Position numbers and translations under genes: made by a program. This document shows, piece by piece, positions 31,558 to 38,255 of a DNA stretch of 38,255 nucleotides. How positions within the stretch are numbered: position 1 is the first letter of the stretch; the number at the start of each line of letters is the position of its first letter. The notes beneath the pieces are model-generated. The model did not search any database, was not told the DNA's origin, and saw only the letters and a list, made by a program, of their open reading frames with translations. The stretch is from an uncultured beta proteobacterium. Its GTDB lineage: Bacteria > Pseudomonadota > Gammaproteobacteria > Burkholderiales > Burkholderiaceae_C. The DNA lies in NCBI GenBank assembly GCA_903945325.1, contig CAJAVE010000295.1:1-38255 (forward strand). Reading direction: 5' to 3'.

Positions 31558-32910
31558 ATGTCAGTCCTCTCGAACACTCTAAAAGGTCTTTTTGGCAGCA
31601 ATAGCCGCAATGTCCCTCCGGCAGAAGTTGGCCAATTTCATATTGGCGATCTTCATCAAAAGGAGGGCGGAACAATTATTTGTTTTTTTGCTGGAAGTGA
31701 GGGAAATGCTTTAGCCGAAGGTACCAGGGCCGTGATGCTCCCCTTTTCCTCGATGGCGTCGGGGACAGTATTTATCGACTTGAACCAAGCTGGATGGCGT
31801 GATGAGTTGACAGAGGTGCTTTCCAATCCCGTATGGTTTGCGGCAAGTGCATTTGGTATCGGCCAAGACATCCCTGCCGTCATAGATGGCAAGTTGGTCA
31901 ATTTGTGGGAGTCTGCTGGCGTCCCGTTCGTTCGCTTTTTTGGAGACATTCCTGCCTATTTTCCTGATAAGCATGTGGCTCAATATCACAATTCCATCAA
32001 TGGCTACTGGGATGTTGCCCACGCGATGTTTTACCGACGCTGGTTTCGCGACCCAGCGCTGTCGATCGTGTGCTCCCCGGTTCTGATTGATCAAATGCCA
32101 CTGGAACAAGTAGATGTGGCGAGCAAGGTCAAGGGTAAGCTGATCTTTCCGAAGAATGGGAACTCGCCTGCGAGATTGGTCGACTACTGGTGTATGGTTC
32201 TGCCCACTACTTTGAGCAAAGCTTTGCAGGTCTTGGGAGAGGAGTCCATCGGTCTGGATCGGATTGACAAAGAGCCATGTTTCGACGATCGAATCGTCCG
32301 CTATTTTTATGAAAAAGGGGTAGATATTGCAGCACAGCCGGCGGTACTGTGTTTTTTGGTTGCACAACTGGATGATTACCTTCGAAGAGTAAAGAGCACG
32401 ATGATTGGTGAGGCGTTGCTTGACCTACCAATCACTATTCGTGGCCGCTTTTGGGATCACGTGGATTTTCGGGGAAAGCGGGCCACATATGACCCCAACT
32501 CGGATGTGGCAAGCACACTGCCACTGATTGATCAGGCTCCTGCAGTAGTAGATATGTCACCAAACACCCAGCATTCGCCCCACAACCGCATCTGGCAGGC
32601 AGTCGGTCGAGGGACGGCGTTTCTGACAAATAAACTGGAATACTTCGACTCAACATTGCCTATCGCTGATCGCTGCACCTTTGCCTTTGAGCGAGAGGCC
32701 ATCCACAACTTGGTGGAGCATTACGTCACCCATCCGAAAGAAGCAGTTGATCTGGGACTTGAGCAGGCCCGCATACTGCGCCCCGTTTTTGATGAGGCAC
32801 CTTATGTCAATACGGTATTGACCGCTGTGCAATTGTTAGCTTTTCGCCTTGGCGGTCGACCACCAGAAACTCAGAACTTTGTAGACTTCCCGCCTAAGCT
32901 CTTCGGTTGA
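31558..32910 (+). CDS. putative GT-B glycosyltransferase, unassigned
   Basis: A 450-residue protein without a confident family match. The C-terminal third has features of group-1/CgeB-like glycosyltransferases: VVDMSPNTQHSPHNRIWQA, then GRGTAFLTNKLEYFD and a region FAFEREAIHNLVEHYVTHP ahead of a helical end. The N-terminal part has alternating strands and helices consistent with a Rossmann-like domain (GGTIICFFAGSEGN; VPFVRFFGDIPAYF). There is no signal peptide or TM segment. It is the last gene of the plus-strand run and starts 2 nt after the family 2 glycosyltransferase. It ends 6 bp before the remnant genes on the opposite strand. A glycosyltransferase role is inferred from these features and the neighbourhood. 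Confidence 0.6.
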   Translation: MSVLSNTLKGLFGSNSRNVPPAEVGQFHIGDLHQKEGGTIICFFAGSEGNALAEGTRAVMLPFSSMASGTVFIDLNQAGWRDELTEVLSNPVWFAASAFGIGQDIPAVIDGKLVNLWESAGVPFVRFFGDIPAYFPDKHVAQYHNSINGYWDVAHAMFYRRWFRDPALSIVCSPVLIDQMPLEQVDVASKVKGKLIFPKNGNSPARLVDYWCMVLPTTLSKALQVLGEESIGLDRIDKEPCFDDRIVRYFYEKGVDIAAQPAVLCFLVAQLDDYLRRVKSTMIGEALLDLPITIRGRFWDHVDFRGKRATYDPNSDVASTLPLIDQAPAVVDMSPNTQHSPHNRIWQAVGRGTAFLTNKLEYFDSTLPIADRCTFAFEREAIHNLVEHYVTHPKEAVDLGLEQARILRPVFDEAPYVNTVLTAVQLLAFRLGGRPPETQNFVDFPPKLFG

Positions 32911-32916
32911 TTCCTG

Positions 32917-33291
32917 CTAACCCTTACTGTTCAATTGTGGGTGCTTTGGCTGTGCCAAGATTTGGACACATAATGCGCTTCCCATGACGAAGGCACTAGA
33001 AACACGGGCGACATTTGAAGCAAGAAATTCGTCTCCGACCCGTTGTCGTCCGTCACCATAGGGCCAAATGTAATCGTCGATAACGATCCAACCACCAGGT
33101 GTGACAAGGTCAGCCCATGCAGACACATCTGAATGGGCACTGGCGTAGCTGTGATTTCCATCCACATGCAGCATTGCAATGCGTCCCGAGTAAGTCGTAT
33201 TGCCGAAAGTCGCAGTTGTCACGACTGGGTTGCGGCGGTATTCAACTGCGGCGTCAACTGACGGTAGCCGAAGATAGTTGTAAGCGGTCCA
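32917..33291 (-). pseudogene. 5'-truncated SAM-dependent methyltransferase remnant
   Basis: An open frame of about 124 codons that preserves the C-terminal half of a class I methyltransferase of the Methyltransf_24 type: RIAMLHVDGNHSYASAHSDV, then PGGWIVIDDYIWPYGDGRQR. The upstream part reads WTAYNYLRLPSVDAAVEYRR and is closed by a TAG at 33292-33294. The N-terminal SAM-binding motif I (GxGxG) is missing. The first ATG-like start in frame is an internal one (about 33222) and lacks a ribosome-binding site. It is best read as the rear part of a gene that lost its front end, probably in the same event that cut the adjoining 57-codon fragment. Confidence 0.65.
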
Positions 33292-33303
33292 CTAACCGCA
33301 CCC

Positions 33304-33477
33304 CTATCGCGGAGGAGTGAATTCAGCAATGCTTGTGTCCATCAATAACGACGTGGACATATGTATGCAAGTGAAGTCAGAGGTGATGATCACCCACTGC
33401 GCCTCACTCTGAGCTCGTTCCAGAAAGGCCAGCGAACGCGGCATGCCCGCCGGAAATATCAGAATCCGTTTAGCCAC
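33304..33477 (-). pseudogene. 3'-truncated gene fragment overlapping the methyltransferase stop
   Basis: A 57-codon frame with a sensible start: GTG at 33477, an AAGGGGA ribosome-binding site, and an 8-nt overlap with the methyltransferase stop, the usual arrangement for the next gene in an operon. The peptide begins AKRILIFPAGMPRSLAFLERA, like the N-terminal strand-helix of a Rossmann-type or ATP-grasp enzyme, but diverges after about residue 35 and stops at a TAG (33304-33306). The methyltransferase remnant lies in the same frame just beyond. An internal deletion joining the front of one gene to the back of another is the simplest explanation. Confidence 0.5.
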
Positions 33478-34228
33478 GCTTTTCCCCTTTTTCGCACAGA
33501 AGAAAGATGCTTGAACACAGGTCGGGGTACTGCTGACCAAGCTTGTAGCAGCCCTCCAGATATTCCGGAGAAATGATGTCGGTGTTGAGCAGACGATCCC
33601 ATTGAAAATTAGCCAGAGCCTTGAAGAATATTCCTGAGCGGTGTACCACGCTCAGCCCCGCGGCAACCGCGTCGCGCTCAAGCGTGTCAAGTGTGTACGT
33701 GCAATGATGGCCGTGCGTAGCCTCGGCTGGAGTGACAGCTGCATTATGGGAAATCAATCCCATTTTGACGGCAATCTGACGGGAAGGGGCGTTAGCATTT
33801 GGACAGACTAGGAACAATCGTCCGCCTTCTGCCAGCCACTCGTCGTTGACGCGTTTCAACACCAGCACTGGGTCATCCAGGTGTTCCAGTACATGGGTCA
33901 GAACGATGTTGTCGTATCGAAGCGGCAAGCTGACTTTTTCGAACAGAGCATGAACGTATTTCACTCGGCTGCCTAATAGGTTTTTAGCCTCTTGAATGGC
34001 CGCATCGGAAGCTTCTACGCAGGTGATGTCATCAAAGTGATTCAAAAAACGCCTTGTGAAGTTGCCTGTGAAACTTCCCAGTTCAAGCAAGTTGCCCGGT
34101 CTGAAGAATGGTTGGAACGAGCGGATCATGAAAGGATGCATCACGTCAAAATCAAAGCCGTAGGCATATTTTTCGTGTGCATCGTTTTTCGAATCACTCA
34201 GTTCCTTGTTGTAGTCTCTTATTGACAA
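33470..34228 (-). CDS. class I SAM-dependent methyltransferase
   Basis: A 252-residue methyltransferase with the Rossmann fold. SAM-binding motif I is LLELGSFTGNFTRRFL (about 47-62), followed by the acidic strand-end CVEASDAA and motif III-like YDNIVLTHVLEHLDDP (about 104-119), then GGRLFLVCPNAN. The pattern is that of the Methyltransf_23/UbiG-like group often found in surface glycan clusters, where they cap or modify sugars. The start is a TTG at 34228 with AGAGGA about 6 nt upstream. It is 24 nt downstream of the propeller gene on the same strand. Its stop overlaps the GTG of the truncated fragment. Confidence 0.85.
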   Translation of the reverse strand: MSIRDYNKELSDSKNDAHEKYAYGFDFDVMHPFMIRSFQPFFRPGNLLELGSFTGNFTRRFLNHFDDITCVEASDAAIQEAKNLLGSRVKYVHALFEKVSLPLRYDNIVLTHVLEHLDDPVLVLKRVNDEWLAEGGRLFLVCPNANAPSRQIAVKMGLISHNAAVTPAEATHGHHCTYTLDTLERDAVAAGLSVVHRSGIFFKALANFQWDRLLNTDIISPEYLEGCYKLGQQYPDLCSSIFLLCEKGEKRG

Positions 34229-34252
34229 AATAATCCTCTTTCCACGATTTAG

Positions 34253-35206
34253 CTAAACTTCCAGTACAGCCAACCCGAACCCTCGTCGACCGAATTCGTT
34301 GCCGTTGTACAGCAGGTATACCTTGCTATCACATTCAAAGAGGTGTGGATAGCACTGCATTTCAGAATCCCATCCATCACCTGACACGTCGATCCCAGCC
34401 AAGCCGTCATCGCGTACCCATTTTTTGAGATCGGTGGACCTTGCGTAGCCGATGCGATAACTGCGACTGCTGTCGTGCCGAAAGCCGAACGGCTGGCGGT
34501 AGCAAAAGTACATGTGGTACATCCCGTCAATGTAAATTACGGTCGGCAGAGCTTGGCATTCATCTGCGTTCAGTCGATCGCTGATGATCTGCTGACCATC
34601 ACGCCTCCAGTTGAAGCCGTCTGGTGATATTGCATGCGCAATTTTGTATACCCGATCGGGCGGCTCGGTTTCGGTGAACTTCTGCCACTTGGTACCATAG
34701 ATGTACCACATGTGATAGCTGTCGTCGAAGCGTTGTACAAAAGCGTCTCCCACAAGAAACGGCTCGTGCAGTGTTGCTGTCAACAATGGCCCGTTCCCGT
34801 AGCGTTGAAAAGTATCCCCGTCATCGTGGCTGATCGCGAGACCGATCGAGGCATCGGCCGAAACTGAAACCTTGCGGTTCCATCCAGTGGTGTAGGCTAG
34901 TACCCGGTCCCCATCCCTGAGAACATTGATGGGAAATATGCCGTGCTCGTCAAAACAGCCACGCCCGCCCAAGGGCAGAACTTCCTCGTTGGACACAGCT
35001 AGCAACCGCCTCATGTCGCGCGAAAAATCGGCGTAGGCTACATGGCTGAGGTATTTGCCGACGCTGTCGCGCTCGCGAGTAGAAAAGTACACACGCACTT
35101 TGTTCGCAAGAACCAGCGTTTGTGGCGACTGCGCGAATTCCACGCAACGGTTGGGCAGTGTGTGCTCGGTCGGGTTGAACAGCAAGCCAAGTTTCTTCCA
35201 CTTCAT
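34253..35206 (-). CDS. five-bladed beta-propeller protein (GH43/GH32-like fold), copy B
   Basis: A 317-residue protein whose repeated strand pattern fits the five-bladed propeller of GH43/GH32/GH130-type enzymes. Motifs shared with the upstream paralogue are CVEFAQSPQTLV near the N-terminus, GLAISHDDGDTF, EPFLVGDAFV, MWYIYGTKW, ECQALPTVIYIDGMYHMYF, SYRIGYARSTDLKKW, GWDSEMQCYPHLF and LYNGNEFGRRGFGLAVLE. There is no signal peptide, so it is unlikely to be a secreted hydrolase; a phosphorylase- or transferase-like role on an intracellular sugar is possible. ATG at 35206 overlaps the paralogue's TGA (ATGA), so the longer frame from 35218 is rejected. The substrate is unknown. Confidence 0.65.
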   Translation of the reverse strand: MKWKKLGLLFNPTEHTLPNRCVEFAQSPQTLVLANKVRVYFSTRERDSVGKYLSHVAYADFSRDMRRLLAVSNEEVLPLGGRGCFDEHGIFPINVLRDGDRVLAYTTGWNRKVSVSADASIGLAISHDDGDTFQRYGNGPLLTATLHEPFLVGDAFVQRFDDSYHMWYIYGTKWQKFTETEPPDRVYKIAHAISPDGFNWRRDGQQIISDRLNADECQALPTVIYIDGMYHMYFCYRQPFGFRHDSSRSYRIGYARSTDLKKWVRDDGLAGIDVSGDGWDSEMQCYPHLFECDSKVYLLYNGNEFGRRGFGLAVLEV

Positions 35207-36177
35207 GCCTGCCCCCACGCGTCCTCTGATTCCAGAATTGCCAGACCAAACCCAGCGCGCCCCATTCCATTGCCCTGATACAGCATGTACGTTGCTCCGT
35301 TCAACTCGAAGACATTTGGATAATTAACCATCTCCGAATCCCAGCCGGTTTCAGATATGCTGATGTCGATGGCATCATCATCTCGTCGCCAGTCCAACAT
35401 GTCTGCCGACACGGCGTAACCGATGCGGTAACCGCCCTCCCTACCCTTGTAGTTGCGGATATCTCGATAGGAAAAGAACATGTGGTATCGACCATTGCGG
35501 TATATGACATCCGGGCAAGCCTGGCACTCCTGCGCCCCCAACTTATCAGCGATCAAATCCTTGCCGTGCTTTACCCAGTCAATTCCGTTGTCAGATGTGG
35601 CCATGCGGATTTTGTACACTGGCTCCGGCTTGCCGTCGACCATCGTCCACTCTTTACCCGCCACGTACCAGATCTGCCAGTGTCCATTGAACTTGCGTAT
35701 ACGCGGACTGCCAAGCAAGAAAGGCTCGTCCGGGGTGTAGGACAGGACCGGTCCGTCACCAAGCCGTTTGAATGTTTCGCCATTGTCCAGGCTGATGGCT
35801 AACCCGATGGCAGCGTTGAACGGTACGGACTCGCAACGTGTCCAGCCTGCATAGTAGGCACGAACTTCGTTGCCATCGCGGATAACAGAAACTGGATAAG
35901 TGCCGAACTCGTCAAACGTTCCGCATTTTCCTAGCTCCAGTACCGGCTGTTCACAAATGCGCAGAATGCTGTGCAGGTTATTGTGATCGAGGTCAACGAA
36001 AGAAATATAGCTGAGATACTGTCCGTCCGGACTCGGCGCTGGGCGCGAGCAAAAAAATACTCGCACCTGGGTGTCTGAAACCAATACTGAAGGCGACTGG
36101 GCGAACTCGTACATCCAGCTCTTGGTGGTCAGATCCTTGGGATCGAACACCTTACCCAGTTTTCTCCATCGGATCAT
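35203..36177 (-). CDS. five-bladed beta-propeller protein (GH43/GH32-like fold), copy A
   Basis: A 324-residue paralogue of the gene that follows it. Corresponding motifs are MYEFAQSPSVLV, GLAISLDNGETF, EPFLLGSPRI, IWYVAGKEW, ECQACPDVIYRNGRYHMFF, GYRIGYAVSADMLDW, GWDSEMVNYPNVF and LYQGNGMGRAGFGLAILE. The conserved acidic and aromatic residues at blade edges suggest a shared sugar-binding centre. Start ATG at 36177 with GGAG about 10 nt upstream, 12 nt after the phosphoesterase stop. It is translationally coupled to copy B through an ATGA overlap, so the pair probably works together, perhaps as a heteromer. There is no signal peptide. The function is unassigned. Confidence 0.65.
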   Translation of the reverse strand: MIRWRKLGKVFDPKDLTTKSWMYEFAQSPSVLVSDTQVRVFFCSRPAPSPDGQYLSYISFVDLDHNNLHSILRICEQPVLELGKCGTFDEFGTYPVSVIRDGNEVRAYYAGWTRCESVPFNAAIGLAISLDNGETFKRLGDGPVLSYTPDEPFLLGSPRIRKFNGHWQIWYVAGKEWTMVDGKPEPVYKIRMATSDNGIDWVKHGKDLIADKLGAQECQACPDVIYRNGRYHMFFSYRDIRNYKGREGGYRIGYAVSADMLDWRRDDDAIDISISETGWDSEMVNYPNVFELNGATYMLYQGNGMGRAGFGLAILESEDAWGQA

Positions 36178-36189
36178 AAAACCCCGCTC

Positions 36190-36870
36190 CTATTCGTCCG
36201 CCAAACGCCGCAGATTGCGTGCACCGGTCTTCAAACCGCCGTAGTAATAGTCATTAAAACCAGCTGCATCCATCAGGTCAAACACTTTCTGCATGTCGTA
36301 TTCGACGCGATGCAAAGTGAAATTGTTTGCTTCGTACACGGCAAATGCTGCGCGTGGATCACCGTCTCTCGGCTGTCCAACCGAGCCCGGGTTGCAGTAA
36401 ATTTTTTCGCCGAATCGCTGCACGGTTTGCAGGTGGGTGTGGCCTGACACGAACACGCGACCCTGCACCCGCGCGAAGTACTCGGCGCTGGGTTTGAGGT
36501 ATTCGTCGATGGGGTCAGTCCAGCCACCGTGTACCAGCCGCACCTCGCCGATCTCACGCTGCACCGGAAAACCGCTCAACCATTCCAAATGCTCAGATCG
36601 GATGATGGTGCGCTGGTAGGCCAGACAGTCGTTCACGCTTTGCGAACGCGGGCAAAAGCCACCGCCCACCATATACCAGTCGTGGTTGCCCATGACACAC
36701 GGAATCTCGCGCTCGCGAAGGGCGTGGCAGCACTCGTTGATTTGCGAGTAATAGCCCACCACGTCACCCGCACAGAAAATGCGTGTCACGCCCAGCCGGT
36801 CGATCTCTTCCAATACGGACTTAAGCGCCTCGTAGTTGCCGTGGATGTCAGATATGAACGCTGTCTTCAT
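36190..36870 (-). CDS. calcineurin-like metallophosphoesterase (YfcE/MJ0936-like)
   Basis: A 226-residue di-metal phosphoesterase. The family motifs are complete and in order: FISDIHGNYEAL (D-x-H), FCAGDVVGYY (GDxxG), CVMGNHDWYM (GNHD), RLVHGGW, VSGHTHLQ (GHTH) and the terminal CNPGSVGQPRDGD. This is the compact bacterial group whose members act on phosphodiesters or small phosphates. It may remove a phosphate from a sugar phosphate or regulate the neighbouring pathway. ATG at 36870 gives the N-terminal motif directly; it lies 23 bp inside the end of the ATP-grasp gene, so the two are coupled. A longer frame from 36909 is unsupported. Confidence 0.88.
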   Translation of the reverse strand: MKTAFISDIHGNYEALKSVLEEIDRLGVTRIFCAGDVVGYYSQINECCHALREREIPCVMGNHDWYMVGGGFCPRSQSVNDCLAYQRTIIRSEHLEWLSGFPVQREIGEVRLVHGGWTDPIDEYLKPSAEYFARVQGRVFVSGHTHLQTVQRFGEKIYCNPGSVGQPRDGDPRAAFAVYEANNFTLHRVEYDMQKVFDLMDAAGFNDYYYGGLKTGARNLRRLADE

Positions 36871-37825
36871 AAAATATGTATTCGTCGGTATAGCGCACCG
36901 CGCGGCCACGGCGAATGGCGGGCTGCATCGGTTCGCGATGATCCAGAAAGTAGTCCACCGCCATTGCGCTTTCGTTGTAGCCGAACGCGGTTCGAATGGA
37001 GGTGGATGAAGATATCCGGGGATTGATCTCCAGCAGCTTTACCCCCCCTAAGCAGCGGCGGAACTGGAAATTAGTCGGCCCCAACGGACGCAATAGATGG
37101 CACAGTTCATTCATCGACGGGACGAATTCTGCGGTGTCAGCTACTTCAGCCCTGTCGGTGAAGCCGTCGTGTGACAACTTGCGTCGCAGTGTCATGCTAG
37201 CGAAATAGCCGCCACGACCGTCACAAAATGCCGAAGTGGTGAATTCCTCATTGTCGTTGCCGACGATGGGCTGTGCCATGAGTAGCAGCCCGATGTCGGC
37301 GCGATACTTCTGAAACTCCGTTTCCGACGTCACCCGTACGATGCCCTTGGAGCCAAAGCCCCGGCGCGGCTTGAGCAGGAACGGCAGTCCAAATCGTTGC
37401 ACCAGCGTTGCGAAATCGGAATCCAGCGAGCTCTCGATTGCGCAGGCGACCCCCGCTTCTGACAATCGCTGGTAAAAGCCCCACTTGTCTTTGCATAGGG
37501 CAATCAGTTCCGGCTCATTGAGCAAGGGCAGTGCTCCGGTCGCGCGGATCTCGGGTATATGCTCGATCCAATGGTACATATCAATCTCGATGCCGGGAAC
37601 TAGCAGGTCGATGCGCTGCTGGCGCAGCGTGGTCAGCAGCCAGTCGAGATACTCTGGCGCGCCGGTGGGCGGTGCCCGTTCGAACACGTTGCAGAACGCG
37701 GGAGCTACAGAGTCGTCGTAAATCGACGTACCGACCAGGTAACACGACTGCCCGACGCGGCGCAACGAACGAAGAATGCCGTATCCAACTATGCCGCTGG
37801 CACCGGAAACCAGTACGCGCTTCAT
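36848..37825 (-). CDS. ATP-grasp enzyme (CarB-like ligase)
   Basis: A 325-residue ATP-grasp protein that should form a carboxylate-amine or carboxylate-thiol bond through an acyl-phosphate. The pre-ATP-grasp domain starts KRVLVSGASGIVGYGILRSL; the ATP-binding domain has FGLPFLLKPRRGFGSKGI (about 130-147) and MAQPIVGNDNEEFT, and the metal-binding motif near the end reads KLLEINPRISSSTS (about 270-283). Similarity is to carbamoyl-phosphate-synthase large-subunit-like ligases common in polysaccharide and modified-sugar clusters. The ATG at 37825 overlaps the epimerase stop by 4 bp (ATGA), and its own 3' end contains the start of the phosphoesterase. The true substrates are unknown. Confidence 0.85.
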   Translation of the reverse strand: MKRVLVSGASGIVGYGILRSLRRVGQSCYLVGTSIYDDSVAPAFCNVFERAPPTGAPEYLDWLLTTLRQQRIDLLVPGIEIDMYHWIEHIPEIRATGALPLLNEPELIALCKDKWGFYQRLSEAGVACAIESSLDSDFATLVQRFGLPFLLKPRRGFGSKGIVRVTSETEFQKYRADIGLLLMAQPIVGNDNEEFTTSAFCDGRGGYFASMTLRRKLSHDGFTDRAEVADTAEFVPSMNELCHLLRPLGPTNFQFRRCLGGVKLLEINPRISSSTSIRTAFGYNESAMAVDYFLDHREPMQPAIRRGRAVRYTDEYIFYEDSVHI

Positions 37826-38255
37826 AGACTAGCCTTTCTGCGCACTGCCTCGCGGGCCAGACCCTGGGTCAGCGCAATCTGGGGAAAAAAGTTTATTCGT
37901 CGGTACAGCGAGTCATCTTTCGCGAAAGTCTTGTCGGGAATATCTGGCTTGGTAGCATCGAAGCGAATAGTGCCGGCACTCGAGAAGGCTGCCAATGCAG
38001 CGCAGGCGATCTCAGAGTAGCGTACGTCGGACAGACTGCCACAGTCATAGCGGCCTTCAACTCGCTGCCGTACGACGCGGGCGATGACTTCGGCCACATC
38101 TGCTGCGTGAATAAAATTGCGTCGGGCATCATTGTTGCCATGGAGAACAATGTTCTCATTGCGCTGAGCCAGGTCCATCAGCTCGTACAAGAATGGTTGG
38201 TGGCGGCGGAATGCTTCGCCTTCGCCATACAGTTGAGACGGACGCAATATTGCTA
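37822..38255 (-). CDS. NAD-dependent epimerase/dehydratase, C-terminal part (5' end outside window)
   Basis: The last 144 or so codons of an extended short-chain dehydrogenase of the nucleotide-sugar epimerase type. The frame is open to the window edge and begins with AILRPSQLYGEGEAF, the family-typical segment after the catalytic YxxxK region. NFIHAADVAEVIARVV (the FIHVDDvA-like motif) and YDCGSLSDVRYSEIA follow. The catalytic Tyr/Lys and the Rossmann nucleotide-binding motif would be beyond base 38255. The TTG at 38247 is internal, not a start. It heads the minus-strand glycan operon as far as can be seen. A nucleotide-sugar epimerase or dehydratase supplying the pathway is the likely role. 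Confidence 0.85.
   Translation of the reverse strand, partial: AILRPSQLYGEGEAFRRHQPFLYELMDLAQRNENIVLHGNNDARRNFIHAADVAEVIARVVRQRVEGRYDCGSLSDVRYSEIACAALAAFSSAGTIRFDATKPDIPDKTFAKDDSLYRRINFFPQIALTQGLAREAVRRKASL

Overview
The window looks like a chromosomal segment of a Comamonadaceae-type betaproteobacterium (Rhodoferax/Polaromonas-like). This rests on moderately high GC in the housekeeping part, the order recA-recX-(argC)-sucC-sucD followed by a pilin gene, a TctD/TctE-type two-component pair, and protein sequences of typical betaproteobacterial flavour. This is recognition from memory, not a database result. No rRNA, tRNA, CRISPR array, insertion sequence or phage gene was found.

Region 1 (1-16.5 kb) is mostly housekeeping. 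It holds the 3' end of gapA, a stand-alone CZB zinc-binding protein, an acyltransferase/K+ channel pair, a YchJ-like protein and a YpfH-like esterase. Next come topoisomerase III with a histone-H1-like linker and a SWIB tail, a divergent SET-domain protein, birA, a SPOR protein, a two-component system, a MarR regulator, recA, recX, argC (opposite strand) and sucCD, which ends in a strong terminator.

Region 2 (16.9-26.6 kb) is the most striking part: six co-directional, tightly packed or overlapping signalling genes. In order they are a CHASE2-Ser/Thr kinase, a PP2C phosphatase, a double-FHA protein, a CHASE2-class III adenylate cyclase, a metallo-beta-lactamase-fold protein resembling class II cyclic-nucleotide phosphodiesterases, and a GAF-MshEN-type IV pilus/type II secretion ATPase. 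Directly downstream lies a major-pilin-like gene with a near-consensus sigma-54 promoter. The module contains writer, eraser and reader for phospho-threonine and writer and eraser for a cyclic nucleotide. It has two related periplasmic sensors and one possible mechanical output ATPase. I infer a sensory system controlling a pilus or secretion motor.

Region 3 (27.3-32.9 kb, plus strand) follows the pilin terminator. It has two tandem TPR-glycosyltransferases, a small unknown protein, a family 2 glycosyltransferase and a putative GT-B protein, possibly a pilin or surface glycosylation locus.

Region 4 (32.9 kb to the end, minus strand) is a convergent operon: epimerase (cut by the window edge), ATP-grasp enzyme, metallophosphoesterase, two paralogous five-bladed propeller proteins and a methyltransferase. 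It ends in two broken gene remnants at the junction with region 3. It looks like an unassigned surface-glycan or nucleotide-sugar pathway.

Five genes appear to use TTG starts and several use GTG, so start sites were chosen by Shine-Dalgarno spacing and overlap with the upstream stop.
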